In this document: positions 9,833 through 18,008 of the stretch, in pieces
Position numbering within the stretch: the first letter of the stretch is position 1
Layout of the letters: the number at the start of each line of letters is the position of its first letter
Assembly (NCBI RefSeq): GCF_000378165.1
Contig: NZ_KB899340.1
Location: forward strand, 4,335-68,334
Length of the DNA: 64,000 nucleotides
Direction: 5' to 3'
Origin: Saccharibacter floricola DSM 15669
GTDB lineage: Bacteria > Pseudomonadota > Alphaproteobacteria > Acetobacterales > Acetobacteraceae
Made by a program: the position numbers and the translations under genes
Notes under the pieces: generated by a model
Databases searched by the model: none
Told to the model about the DNA's origin: nothing
What the model saw: the letters and a program-made list of their open reading frames with translations, nothing else

Positions 9833-10332
9833 TGAAACAGATTATCAACATCCTCCCCGCAGGAAGCTGGGCTGAAAGCGACGCTGCCGATCAGTTTATC
9901 GCTGATTATGAAGGGCGCCATCGCCGCCGCATCGTGCTGACTTTAGAGAGCGGAGAACGCGTGCTGCTCGACCTCAAGCAAGCACGGCTCCTCGCCCATG
10001 GTGACGGGCTTGTGCTAGATGATGACCGGATCATCAAGGTTGTCGCGCTGCCAGAACCTCTGATGGCCGTCACAGCGCATACGCCGCTTCACCTCCTTCA
10101 GCTCGCTTGGCATCTAGGCAATCGGCATCTTCCCGCAATGATTGAAGAACACCGCATTCTCGTCCGGCAAGACCCTGTTATTGCCGATATGATCGCAGGC
10201 CTTGGGGGGCATATCCACCCCCATGAAGCGCCCTTCTCCCCAGAAAGCGGCGCCTACGCAGGACGTGGCGAGCACAGCCACAGCCACAGCCACAGCCACA
10301 GCCACAGCCATGAAGACCATTCTTCTCATTGA
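9832..10332 (+). CDS. ureE: Urease accessory protein UreE, nickel metallochaperone
   Basis: A 166-aa protein that delivers nickel to the UreDFG complex. The N-terminal peptide-binding domain and the central metal domain (LHLLQLAWHLGNRHLP) are present. From about residue 147 the C-terminus is a His-rich tail of alternating His and Ser, followed by HEDHSSH, as in UreE proteins that bind several nickel ions. The tail is encoded by a perfect hexanucleotide repeat. The start overlaps the ureC stop by one base. ureF follows directly. Confidence 0.95.
   Translation: MKQIINILPAGSWAESDAADQFIADYEGRHRRRIVLTLESGERVLLDLKQARLLAHGDGLVLDDDRIIKVVALPEPLMAVTAHTPLHLLQLAWHLGNRHLPAMIEEHRILVRQDPVIADMIAGLGGHIHPHEAPFSPESGAYAGRGEHSHSHSHSHSHSHEDHSSH
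10273..10308 (+). repeat. Hexanucleotide tandem repeat (CACAGC)6 in ureE
   Basis: Six perfect copies of CACAGC encode six His-Ser pairs in the UreE tail. The repeat is in frame, so a change of copy number would lengthen or shorten the metal-binding tail without breaking the gene. Confidence 0.9.
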
Positions 10333-10340
10333 CGGGCAAC

Positions 10341-11036
10341 ATGACTGAGGACAACACCAGCATGCACACGGCCATAGGAGGGCACGGTTTTCTACCGCTC
10401 CTCTCATGGGTCTCCCCAGCTTTCCCTACAGGAAATTACGCCTATAGCCACGGGCTGGAATGGGCCGTTGAGCAAGGCCATATCCACGATGTTGCCAGCC
10501 TATGCCGTTGGCTGGAAGCCCTCATCGAGCATGGTTCTCTCAAGAACGATCTCATCTTCCTCAACACAGCGTGGGAATGCGCCTATGAGGACGAGGCGTT
10601 AGCCGACCTTGCGGCCTATGCACTGGCCTGTGCCTCGTCCCGAGAACGCTATGAAGAAAGCCTATGGCAAGGCGAAGCCTTCCTCCGCGCCGCTTCTGTC
10701 TGGCAGCCAGACTGCACAGCCCTACGAAAAGCCTTCGCCTGTCCACTTCCCGTTGCACAAGGGCTTGTCTTCCGTCGTGGAAAGGTCGAACGCCTCGCCG
10801 CTCTCCAAGCGGGGGGTTATGGCGCTGTGGCCGCTTTGGTCGCTGCTGTTGTGAAGCTAGTGCCGCTAGGCCAAACAGACGGGCTAAGAGCCCTCCAGCA
10901 TATGGAAGCCATCCTCCCCCAAGCCGCCCAACGCGCCGCCCATAGCACGTTAGACGATGTCAGCAGTCTCTGCTTTGCTGCCGACCTCGCCGCTATGCAG
11001 CATGAAACACAGAGAACAAGGCTCTTTAGAACATGA
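10341..11036 (+). CDS. ureF: Urease accessory protein UreF
   Basis: A 231-aa UreF homologue, the component thought to act as activator or gate for UreG during urease maturation. Family marks are [25 protein letters not shown] near the N-terminus and [13 protein letters not shown] near residue 180. The ATG at 10341 is chosen. An in-frame TTG at 10329 overlaps the ureE stop and an ATG lies at 10362; none has a clear ribosome site, so translational coupling to ureE is likely. The stop overlaps the ureG start (ATGA). Confidence 0.93.
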   Translation: MTEDNTSMHTAIGGHGFLPLLSWVSPAFPTGNYAYSHGLEWAVEQGHIHDVASLCRWLEALIEHGSLKNDLIFLNTAWECAYEDEALADLAAYALACASSRERYEESLWQGEAFLRAASVWQPDCTALRKAFACPLPVAQGLVFRRGKVERLAALQAGGYGAVAALVAAVVKLVPLGQTDGLRALQHMEAILPQAAQRAAHSTLDDVSSLCFAADLAAMQHETQRTRLFRT

Positions 11037-11692
11037 CAGACCGCTCTTCCCCCACACAGCATGCCCAACATCCTGCATTAGACATCGGCTCTCATGGACC
11101 CTTGCGGGTCGGTATCGGCGGCCCAGTCGGCACAGGGAAAACCGCTCTGATGGACGCGCTCTGCCGCCAGCTCCGCCAATCCTACAGCATAGCGGCCATC
11201 ACCAACGATATTTATACGCGCGAAGATGCCGAGTTCCTCACCAAAGCAGGGTCTCTCCCCCCAGAACGGATTTTGGGCATTGAAACCGGTGGCTGCCCAC
11301 ATACCGCTATTCGGGAAGATGCCAGCATCAATTTAGCAGGCGTTGACACACTCACCGAACGCTTTCCCGACCTTGATATTGTTCTAATCGAAAGTGGTGG
11401 AGACAACCTCGCCGCGACCTTCAGCCCAGAGCTAGCTGATCTCACCCTCTATGTCATTGATGTATCCGCTGGGGATAAAATCCCCCGTAAAGGCGGCCCC
11501 GGAATTACACGCAGCGACTTGTTGGTGATCAACAAAACAGACCTCGCCCCGCATGTGGGCGCTGATCTCGGCGTGATGGAACGCGATAGCCGCATGATGC
11601 GCGGCACACGCCCCTTTAGCTTTACCAATATACGATCTGGTGAAGGCGTCGATGACGTCGCGCGCTTTATTATCGACCAAGGCGGGTTGTAA
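11033..11692 (+). CDS. ureG: Urease accessory GTPase UreG
   Basis: A 219-aa SIMIBI-class GTPase that powers nickel insertion. The P-loop [15 protein letters not shown] lies near residue 25-39. The metal-binding Cys-Pro-His appears in [17 protein letters not shown], switch-type [11 protein letters not shown] follows, and the [13 protein letters not shown] guanine-specificity motif is near residue 165. It is the last gene of the operon and is coupled to ureF by an ATGA overlap. The stop codon lies in the loop of a strong hairpin. Confidence 0.97.
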   Translation: MTDRSSPTQHAQHPALDIGSHGPLRVGIGGPVGTGKTALMDALCRQLRQSYSIAAITNDIYTREDAEFLTKAGSLPPERILGIETGGCPHTAIREDASINLAGVDTLTERFPDLDIVLIESGGDNLAATFSPELADLTLYVIDVSAGDKIPRKGGPGITRSDLLVINKTDLAPHVGADLGVMERDSRMMRGTRPFSFTNIRSGEGVDDVARFIIDQGGL

Positions 11693-11698
11693 CCCGCC
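11681..11698 (+). terminator. Hairpin at the end of the urease operon
   Basis: GGCGGGTT at 11681-11688 pairs perfectly with AACCCGCC at 11691-11698 around the ureG stop. Only a pyrimidine-rich stretch follows, not a clean T run, so it may act as a weak terminator between convergent genes. Confidence 0.45.
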
Positions 11699-11709
11699 CC
11701 ACCCTTTCT

Positions 11710-13320
11710 TTACGACTTTACGCCAATACAGAGGGAGCAGATAATCGCGCCCTCTTCTTTCTCACGCAACATATCGGGCCGCTCATACTCATGCCCGCAG
11801 CAGGTGCAACGATAAAGTGTCGTGCTCGCCGTTCCATCCGGTTGGAAGCGTGGCTCTTCTATCCCATCATCGTGACGACGGAGATACGTCTTGCCCTTCG
11901 TCACAATCGCTAAAAAGGGCGTCATCACAATCGCCACGACAAACGCGACCAACGCCGAGTAAGGCTGTAGCCCTGCTCCCAAAACGCCTTCATAGGCAAG
12001 AACAGACGCCAATGTTGCAACAATGAAAGAAAGCGTCCCAACAGGGTTGATCGTTGGCAGCATCGTGCGACGAAATTCCGGCTCTTTAGGGGACAAACCC
12101 AGCACATATTTATTGAACACAATATCGGCCGCGACCGTCATAATCCACGCAATCGCGCAATCTGCATACAGGCTGAGGATCGCCTGTAAGACGGTAAACA
12201 TATTGCCTTCCATCAAGGCAAGCGCGATGAGAAGATTGATGACCAAAAACACCAAACGCCCCGGGAAATGCCCCGTAAGACGCGTATAAGCGCTCGTCCA
12301 TGCAAGAGAGCCAGAATAAGCGTTTGTCACGTTAATCTTGATCTGGCTAATGACCACCAGCACGACAGCCAGCACCATCGCCCACGACGCCGGCACAACC
12401 GCCTGAAAGGCTGCTAAAAACTGATGCACGGGCTCTGTCGCAACATGTTCCCCAACAGTTTTGAGAATAAAGACGCCGAGAAACGCCCCGATAATCTGCT
12501 TCAACGCTCCAAGAATAACCCAGCCCGGCCCAGCAGCGATCACACTCACCCACCATGACGTACTGTTTTGCGGCGTTTTCGTTGGCATAAAGCGCAGATA
12601 ATCAATTTGTTCACCAATCTGAGCCATTAACGCCAACGCAACACCTGCGGAAAGCGTTATCGCTGAAAAATTCACGCCCTCATGACCAGACAGCCCTGCA
12701 AAGCCTAAAAAGTGCGGCATTAAGGCAGGTTGTTTATAGAGCAAGTAACTGACAGGCCCTAGCATGAGCAGTAACCAGACAGGCGTTGTCCACACCTGCA
12801 TTTTGGCCAGAGCCTTCATGCCATACAGCACGAACGGAAACACCACCAAGGTTGAGAGCAGATACCCCGCCCATAAAGGCAGCCCCACCCCAAGAGCCAA
12901 CCCTTGGGCCATGATCGAGCCTTCTAGAGCGAAGAGAATGCAGGTAAAGCTGGCAAAAACCAGCGACGTCAGCACAGACCCGCCATAGCCAAACCCAGCG
13001 CCACGCGAGATCAGGTCAAGGTCGATATTATACCGCGCGGCATACCATGCGAGGGGAAAGCCGCTGATGAAAATGATCGCCGCAGCGAGGAGAATGCCCA
13101 AAATCGCGTTCCATGTCCCATAGGACAGCGCAATAGACGCACCGATCGAAAAGTCCGCTAAGTAAGCAATGCCGCCCAGCGCGGTGATCGCCACCGTCAC
13201 CGGTGCCCAACGGCGATAACGGCTCGGTGCGTAACGAAGGGGGTAATCATCCTCCGCACGGCCTTGCTTATCCGCTTTAGAGTGTGTGGAAGATGATGGG
13301 TTCTGCGTGCCTATACTCAC
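11710..13320 (-). CDS. NCS1-family purine/pyrimidine-type permease with Cys-rich C-terminal tail
   Basis: A 536-aa inner-membrane permease of the nucleobase:cation symporter-1 family (cytosine, uracil, allantoin, hydantoin transporters) with about 12 hydrophobic helices. The N-terminal cytoplasmic segment DYPLRYAPSRYRRW leads into helix 1, and the SRGAGFGYGGS stretch is family-like. Unusually, the last 35 residues carry Cys505-x2-Cys508 and Cys528-x2-Cys531, the layout of a small zinc ribbon. The start is GTG with AAAGGAG upstream. It converges on the urease operon; import of a nitrogen source that yields urea is an attractive inference, but the substrate cannot be told from sequence alone. 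Confidence 0.85.
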   Translation of the reverse strand: MSIGTQNPSSSTHSKADKQGRAEDDYPLRYAPSRYRRWAPVTVAITALGGIAYLADFSIGASIALSYGTWNAILGILLAAAIIFISGFPLAWYAARYNIDLDLISRGAGFGYGGSVLTSLVFASFTCILFALEGSIMAQGLALGVGLPLWAGYLLSTLVVFPFVLYGMKALAKMQVWTTPVWLLLMLGPVSYLLYKQPALMPHFLGFAGLSGHEGVNFSAITLSAGVALALMAQIGEQIDYLRFMPTKTPQNSTSWWVSVIAAGPGWVILGALKQIIGAFLGVFILKTVGEHVATEPVHQFLAAFQAVVPASWAMVLAVVLVVISQIKINVTNAYSGSLAWTSAYTRLTGHFPGRLVFLVINLLIALALMEGNMFTVLQAILSLYADCAIAWIMTVAADIVFNKYVLGLSPKEPEFRRTMLPTINPVGTLSFIVATLASVLAYEGVLGAGLQPYSALVAFVVAIVMTPFLAIVTKGKTYLRRHDDGIEEPRFQPDGTASTTLYRCTCCGHEYERPDMLREKEEGAIICSLCIGVKS

Positions 13321-13486
13321 AATACGACTCTCCTTTGCGGGAGAGGAGCATAGGATATTTATAACGGTATCGGAATATGTAAAATGAAATTATCCTAAAT
13401 TTATATTAAACGACATTTTCCTTACCAACCCCGACTATATTGACTATTATTTGATACAATCATTAGGCATTCTGTCTAAATATTAA

Positions 13487-13495
13487 GGGGGGGGG
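13487..13495 (+). repeat. G9 tract forming the Shine-Dalgarno of the next gene
   Basis: AAGGGGGGGGG ends seven bases before the ATG at 13503 and is the only ribosome-binding sequence there. Length changes by slippage would move or weaken the site. Confidence 0.8.
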
Positions 13496-13502
13496 AACAC
13501 TC

Positions 13503-13817
13503 ATGTTTGAGGCAGAGATATTCTTTTCTGAAACATGTAAGAGCCCTCGGTATAATGGCGTGCTCTCTGGGTATAGGCCCTGCCATCAATTTAAACGTCT
13601 TCCCGGTAAACTTTGGTCGGGAATACATTATTATGATGACCCCAATAGGTTCTATCGTGCAGGAGACAGGTTACCTTGCATCATAGAGCTTGTCTGTTGG
13701 GACACTATTAAAGAATCTATCTTTGAAGGAGACTATTTCCTCATTAGTGAAGCCTCTCGAAAAATTGGCATTGGTAAAGTGACGTCCATAGACCACTCAT
13801 TTTCATATGGATCATGA
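13503..13817 (+). CDS. Small protein resembling a stand-alone EF-Tu domain III
   Basis: A 104-aa protein without signal peptide or TM segment. By eye its layout follows elongation factor Tu domain III in order: FEAEIFF at the start (EF-Tu KFEAEVYV), then SGYRPCHQF (KGYRPQFYF), [12 protein letters not shown] (MPGDNIKMVVTL) and [20 protein letters not shown] (GLRFAIREGGRTVGAGVV). The GTPase domain is absent. The function is unknown; EF-Tu-like beta-barrel singletons have been left as hypothetical proteins. The upstream region to the divergent permease is AT-rich and ends in the G9 ribosome site. The gene lies about 70 bases before petA on the same strand. Confidence 0.65.
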   Translation: MFEAEIFFSETCKSPRYNGVLSGYRPCHQFKRLPGKLWSGIHYYDDPNRFYRAGDRLPCIIELVCWDTIKESIFEGDYFLISEASRKIGIGKVTSIDHSFSYGS

Positions 13818-13885
13818 CAACCCCACAAAGAAATTGCACCGCCCGACCTTCCCTCATAAAATACGCAACGAATGGAGGGGACATT

Positions 13886-14542
13886 ATGAGCGACAGACCA
13901 CAGCAGCCACACCCGGCGGATCGACCTGATGACGGCCCGACGCGACGCGATGTTATTGGCCTGAGCACGGCCGCCCTTGGCGGGGCCGGTGTCTGTGCCC
14001 TGAGCGTGCCGTTTCTTGACAGTTTGCGCGGCCCTCACGCCGCTACGAGTGGCGATGCTGTCCAGAATGCTGTGGTGGATGTTGATGTCAGCGACCTCGC
14101 TCCGGGCGGGCAAAAGACCGTTCTTTGGCAGAGCTTCCCCGTGTCTATCCAACGGCGCACACCGGCCATGATCGCTGCTCTGTCCGCCCCAGAGCTTATC
14201 GCGCAACTGCGTGACCCCAACTCCTCCGTTCTTCAACAGCCCCATGATGCCGTCAATGCGCATCGTTCCCTCAATGCAGACTATGGGGTGTTTATTACCA
14301 TCTGCACCCATCTTGGCTGCATCCCCAACCTTCGCGACCTGCCCAACCTACCCGCTTCCGGTGGGTTTTTCTGCCCCTGCCACGGGTCACAGTTTGACGG
14401 AGCGGGGCGGGTACTGCGTGATATGCCGGCCCCCTATAACCTCCCTGTGCCGCCCATGCATTATCTCAGCCCCACGGTAATCCGCCTCGGTGAGAGCAAG
14501 GCTGACCCTCATTTTAACATCGCCTCCATTCAGCAGATTTGA
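13886..14542 (+). CDS. petA: Ubiquinol-cytochrome c reductase Rieske iron-sulfur subunit
   Basis: A 218-aa Rieske protein of the bc1 complex. A twin-arginine-type anchor [17 protein letters not shown] lies near residue 20 and is followed by the hinge. The 2Fe-2S ligands are in CTHLGC (Cys140, His142) and CPCHGS (Cys163, His166). The start at 13886 follows GGAGGGG at good spacing; upstream in-frame starts would run over the previous gene. It is first in petABC, with petB starting one base after its stop. Confidence 0.96.
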   Translation: MSDRPQQPHPADRPDDGPTRRDVIGLSTAALGGAGVCALSVPFLDSLRGPHAATSGDAVQNAVVDVDVSDLAPGGQKTVLWQSFPVSIQRRTPAMIAALSAPELIAQLRDPNSSVLQQPHDAVNAHRSLNADYGVFITICTHLGCIPNLRDLPNLPASGGFFCPCHGSQFDGAGRVLRDMPAPYNLPVPPMHYLSPTVIRLGESKADPHFNIASIQQI

Positions 14543-14543
14543 C

Positions 14544-15746
14544 ATGACACAGCCTTCTTCATCCAACACGAACGCTACTGGTTGGCTTACACGGCGCCTT
14601 CCGTTTCTGGCCCCTCTTCATCGCCATATGACCCAGTTTCCCATGCCGCCTGTCAATGGCTGGTGGGGGCTTGGCGCCTGCCTCATCGTCGCCTTGTGCT
14701 TGATGGGTCTCAGCGGACTCTTTTTGGCCCTCAATTACACACCTGATAGTCAGCAAGCATTCAGTGCGATTGAAGAAATCCAACGACGCGTTCCCTCTGG
14801 CTGGCTTATTCGTTCCATCCACACTACAGGCGCTACGATGCTGTTCGCCGCTCTCTACCTCCATGTCGGGCGCGGCCTCTGGTATGGCTCTTATAAGGCC
14901 CCACGCGAGCTTGTCTGGCTCAGCGGGCTTGTGCTTCTCCTGCTTTTCATGATCACTGCTTTTGCGGGTTATGTCCTGCCTTGGGGGCAGATGTCCTATT
15001 GGGGCGCTACCGTCATTACCCATGCTGTGGAAGCCATTCCCGCTATCGGCAAGCCGCTCATCAATGTTCTTCTTGGTGGCGAAGGACTTGGTACCATCGC
15101 ACTGCATCGCTTCTTCGTGCTGCATTTTGCGCTAGGCTTTATCGTGCTCGCCATTGTCGGGCTGCACGTGGTTTTCCTCCACGGTGTCGGGTCCAGCAAC
15201 CCAACGGCCGATAGCCCACAGCCGGTCACACAGACCCGCCCTTTCAGCCCCTATTATATCAGCAAAGACGGCGTGCTCGTCTGTGTCTTCCTCCTTATAT
15301 ACGCGGGGCTGCTCTTCTTTCTGCCGGATTGGATCGAGAAGACCAGCAACATCATTCCTGCTAATCCGCTTAAAACGCCCAGCGATATTACACCGGAATG
15401 GTATCTCGCCCCCTTCTACGCCATGTTGCGCGCAGTTCCTTCACGCTTGGGTGGACTGATCGTGGCCGCCTTTAGTGTGCTCGTGCTGTTTGCCCTGCCT
15501 TGGCTGGATCGTTCCCCTCGCCATAACGCCACCTATCGCCCCACAATTCGCCTCGGCATGACACTGGTTTTTATCGCCTTTATCACCCTCGGAGCTGCTG
15601 GAGTGCACAGCCCCACTACGCTTTGGCTCTGGCTCAGCCGCGTGGGGCTGATCGTCTGGTTTGGCGTTTTCCTCATTCTTCTTCCCCTCACCGCCCAACG
15701 CGAACGCCGCCTTGCGCGCAGCCCTCAGGAGGGCTCACAGTCATGA
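14544..15746 (+). CDS. petB: Ubiquinol-cytochrome c reductase cytochrome b
   Basis: A 400-aa membrane cytochrome with about eight helices, binding two b haems. Landmarks are the helix B region SIHTTGATMLFAALYLHVGRG, PWGQMSYWGATVIT (Qo site), HRFFVLHFALGF with paired His ligands, and PEWYLAPFYAMLR (the PEWY Qo motif). ATG 14544 is preferred to an in-frame ATG at 14490 that lies inside petA. It overlaps petC by ATGA. Confidence 0.97.
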   Translation: MTQPSSSNTNATGWLTRRLPFLAPLHRHMTQFPMPPVNGWWGLGACLIVALCLMGLSGLFLALNYTPDSQQAFSAIEEIQRRVPSGWLIRSIHTTGATMLFAALYLHVGRGLWYGSYKAPRELVWLSGLVLLLLFMITAFAGYVLPWGQMSYWGATVITHAVEAIPAIGKPLINVLLGGEGLGTIALHRFFVLHFALGFIVLAIVGLHVVFLHGVGSSNPTADSPQPVTQTRPFSPYYISKDGVLVCVFLLIYAGLLFFLPDWIEKTSNIIPANPLKTPSDITPEWYLAPFYAMLRAVPSRLGGLIVAAFSVLVLFALPWLDRSPRHNATYRPTIRLGMTLVFIAFITLGAAGVHSPTTLWLWLSRVGLIVWFGVFLILLPLTAQRERRLARSPQEGSQS

Positions 15747-16405
15747 AACGCCTTGCCCTCCTCTCCGCTCTGCTCATAACAGGTTTGAGCGACGTCACAT
15801 CGGCGCATGCAGATACGGCTGAGCAACGCGGTTTGTTCGTCTTCCAGCATGTGTGCAGCAGCTGCCACGGAATGAGCCAAGCCCATTATGGCGATATGGC
15901 CGCTCTGAACCCCTCTCTCCCCGCCTTGGAGGAATGGAGCAAACAGCGCCATGCTGACCTTAACAGTCCGATCGCCTCGCCCTATCCTAATGAGGCCGTT
16001 GGGAAAGCAGCGAATGGAGGGGACTTCCCACCAGATCTGTCACATATTGCGCGCACGATTAAGGGAGGCCCCAGCTATATCGAAACGATGCTGCACAGCT
16101 ACACGGCCCCACCACCGGGTGTCGTTCTAGCGCCCCATACGTACTATAATCCCGTCGCACTCACCCATCATCATCGCTTTAAAATGCGCCCACCCCTGCA
16201 AGACCACATGCTGAGCTATCCCGATGGCACTGAAGCAACAACCGCCCAGATGGCCCATGACGTCACCGCTTTTCTGGTCTGGAGTGATGATGCCCACAAA
16301 GCCAGCCGCACGTTAATTGGCAGCTGTGTGATAGCCTATTTGCTGATCATGCTTGGGCTCATCCTCTGGTTTAAACGCCTCATTTGGCAGCGCAAACCAC
16401 ACTAA
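15743..16405 (+). CDS. petC: Cytochrome c1
   Basis: A 220-aa c-type cytochrome. The signal peptide ends near SAHA, the covalent haem site is Cys38-Ser-Ser-Cys41-His42, and the axial Met is probably Met148 (FKMRPPL). A C-terminal anchor helix (SCVIAYLLIMLGLILWF) is followed by positive charges. It is shorter than many cytochrome c1 proteins but has every key element. It passes electrons from the Rieske protein to a periplasmic c-type acceptor. It is coupled to petB by ATGA, and the next gene is about 220 bases away. Confidence 0.95.
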   Translation: MKRLALLSALLITGLSDVTSAHADTAEQRGLFVFQHVCSSCHGMSQAHYGDMAALNPSLPALEEWSKQRHADLNSPIASPYPNEAVGKAANGGDFPPDLSHIARTIKGGPSYIETMLHSYTAPPPGVVLAPHTYYNPVALTHHHRFKMRPPLQDHMLSYPDGTEATTAQMAHDVTAFLVWSDDAHKASRTLIGSCVIAYLLIMLGLILWFKRLIWQRKPH

Positions 16406-16629
16406 GGATAGCCCCCTTAGAAGCCCCCGCGCTCTGCACGAAAAATAAAAATGCATGGAAGTGACTAAAAAAGCTTGTCTCTTTGCCTTTTAACAGGCAG
16501 GATGACTCGAAAGTGGGTGCTTCTATGATGAGGCTGACGGCACGTTGCCTTCTAGTATCTCTGTAGTTGTTTTGATCGCGAAGAACGTTCTTATTCGCGG
16601 CCGCTTGGTTATTGCAAAGGAGCCTCGTT

Positions 16630-16836
16630 ATGAAAACAGGCACCGTTAAATGGTTCAACGCAACAAAAGGCTTCGGTTTCATCACGCCTGATGTTGGCTC
16701 TGATGATGTCTTTGTCCACATTTCTGCGCTTCAAAGCTCAGGCCTTCAAGGTCTTAATGAAGGGCAAAAGATTTCTTTTGACATCGAAGCTGGACGCAAT
16801 GGCCGCGAAGCCGCTGTGAACCTGCAAGCTGCTTAA
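16630..16836 (+). CDS. cspA: Cold-shock domain protein (CspA family)
   Basis: A 68-aa single-domain RNA chaperone. RNP1 is visible as KGFGFI and RNP2 as VFVHISAL, in the usual order after [12 protein letters not shown]. The ATG at 16630 has AAGGAG at 16617-16622. The 224-base gap after petC probably holds its promoter and a long 5' leader, which is common for cold-shock mRNAs; I see no clear regulatory structure there. A strong terminator follows. Which csp paralogue this is cannot be told. Confidence 0.95.
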   Translation: MKTGTVKWFNATKGFGFITPDVGSDDVFVHISALQSSGLQGLNEGQKISFDIEAGRNGREAAVNLQAA

Positions 16837-16864
16837 ACAACTCTGTTGTGTAAGCATGTAAGAA

Positions 16865-16889
16865 GACCGTCCTTTTGGGCGGTTTTTTT
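16865..16889 (+). terminator. Intrinsic terminator after the cold-shock gene
   Basis: ACCGTCC at 16866-16872 pairs with GGGCGGT at 16877-16883 (one G-U) around a TTTT loop, followed by seven T. The STN gene begins 43 bases later. Confidence 0.85.
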
Positions 16890-16932
16890 ATGATATAGGC
16901 TCATGATGTCCGTTCGTTATGGAGTCGTGTTC

Positions 16933-17262
16933 ATGTCCCTTCGTTTCATCCCCATGATCGTCTTACTTGGCATGAGTATGATGGCTCCCTCCGCGGCGCA
17001 TGCTGTGTGTTCCCTCAACCAAACCTTGCCGTATCATTACCCCGCGCAACGGATGGATGAAACACTGCAAGATTTTGCCCATCGTTCCGGCTGCTTCGTG
17101 CAAATCAGCCCTGATGCGATGAGAGATCATCAGACAGCGTCTATTCGCGGACGCTATCGGCCCCTTACGGCCTTGCGCCGATTGATCCGCCATATTCCTA
17201 ATTTACGAGCTGAAAGCACAGAAGAGGGCTTACTCGTGCGTGAAATCCGCCATCGCACGTAA
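16933..17262 (+). CDS. Exported stand-alone STN-domain protein
   Basis: A 109-aa protein with a signal peptide (MSLRFIPMIVLLG to about SAAHA) and then one STN (secretin/TonB short N-terminal) domain: RMDETLQDFAHRSGC, the central RPLTALRRLI and a closing EGLLVRE. STN domains normally precede TonB receptors, secretins or FecR partners; here the domain is alone in the periplasm. The start at 16933 follows GGAG; in-frame ATGs at 16903 and 16906 would bury the signal peptide. It is probably the first gene of a six-gene coupled cluster, with a 15-base gap to the next gene. Confidence 0.78.
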   Translation: MSLRFIPMIVLLGMSMMAPSAAHAVCSLNQTLPYHYPAQRMDETLQDFAHRSGCFVQISPDAMRDHQTASIRGRYRPLTALRRLIRHIPNLRAESTEEGLLVREIRHRT

Positions 17263-17277
17263 AGGGAACAATGTCCC

Positions 17278-17772
17278 ATGCTGCTGGCGCCCCTCCTCCT
17301 TACCTTCTCTCTCAACAACCAGAGCATGAGCACATTGACCGTGCCCGGCCTTGGCGCGTTCCCTGCCTATTCTGGCAATAAACGTGCGATTAATGACCCA
17401 GCCTCTGTGACCTCTGCACATAATGGGCCGCTGCCACCAGGCCGCTATTATATTGTGGATCGACAAGACCGTCCCAGCGTTGGACGATACCTGATTGACC
17501 TCGCCCATCTCGTCCTTGGTGAAGACCGCCAAACATGGTTCAGCCTCTACCGTGATGATGGCACGATTGATGACCTCACAACGGTCAACGGCCATCCACG
17601 CAGCAGCTTTCGCCTCCATCCCAGCGGGTATTTTCGCCTCTCTGAAGGCTGTTTAACCCTGCAATCCCGCCATGACTTCCAGCGCATTCGTGCTTTCTTG
17701 CTCATCCATGGCGCAACCGACCCAGTGCCACAGACCACCTTACACAGCTACGGCATGGTTGAGATCAAATGA
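17278..17772 (+). CDS. DUF2778 / Tlde1-like L,D-transpeptidase-fold protein
   Basis: A 164-aa protein matching the DUF2778 pattern: an N-terminal strand with NNQSMSTLTVPG, then GPLPPGRYYIVDR, and a catalytic-type RLHPSGYFRLSEGCLTL in which His and Cys lie 11 residues apart. The family includes Tlde1, a type VI effector that cuts or edits peptidoglycan stems. The hydrophobic N-terminus looks like the first domain strand rather than a clean signal peptide, so the export route is unclear. The stop overlaps the next start by ATGA. No secretion-system genes lie in the window. A housekeeping cell-wall role is the alternative. Confidence 0.72.
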   Translation: MLLAPLLLTFSLNNQSMSTLTVPGLGAFPAYSGNKRAINDPASVTSAHNGPLPPGRYYIVDRQDRPSVGRYLIDLAHLVLGEDRQTWFSLYRDDGTIDDLTTVNGHPRSSFRLHPSGYFRLSEGCLTLQSRHDFQRIRAFLLIHGATDPVPQTTLHSYGMVEIK

Positions 17773-18008
17773 CACGGCTCATCATCGTCACACCCTGCGT
17801 GCTCGCTCTCACACTCTTTTTCATGCGGCTTTATGATCTCTGGCTGCCTTCATCCGTCATCGCGCTCATGCTGGATGTCAGCAAGCATTATGATTGCGAC
17901 ACGGCGTGGCTTTACACAGGCGGGGCAGTCTTGCTCTGCCTCCCCTGTGCTGTGATGGTGACAGCAAGCATCGCCGCTCTAGCACGCTCTTGGAGGCGGC
18001 TTCAGTGA
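17769..18008 (+). CDS. Small two-TM membrane protein, possible immunity partner
   Basis: A 79-aa protein with hydrophobic segments at about residues 4-20 and 50-72, a short loop between them containing DCD, and a basic C-terminus (RSWRRLQ). I recognise no family. It starts with an ATGA overlap on the DUF2778 gene and ends with a GTGA overlap on the DUF3142 gene. By position it could be the immunity protein to the Tlde1-like product, or simply a membrane subunit of the cluster. Confidence 0.6.
   Translation: MTRLIIVTPCVLALTLFFMRLYDLWLPSSVIALMLDVSKHYDCDTAWLYTGGAVLLCLPCAVMVTASIAALARSWRRLQ

Noticed and set aside
10273-10308. Short CRISPR-like array
   Set aside because: The repeat unit is six bases without spacers and is coding sequence of ureE.
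14559-15125. 188-aa open frame antisense to petB
   Set aside because: Shadow of a membrane-protein gene; the highly charged product is typical of reverse-strand reading of hydrophobic codons.
16380-16721. 113-aa minus-strand open frame around the cold-shock gene
   Set aside because: It covers the cold-shock leader and coding region in antisense, with no ribosome site or family resemblance.
17894-18004. N-terminal extension of the DUF3142 lipoprotein
   Set aside because: It would run through the preceding gene and hide the lipoprotein signal peptide.
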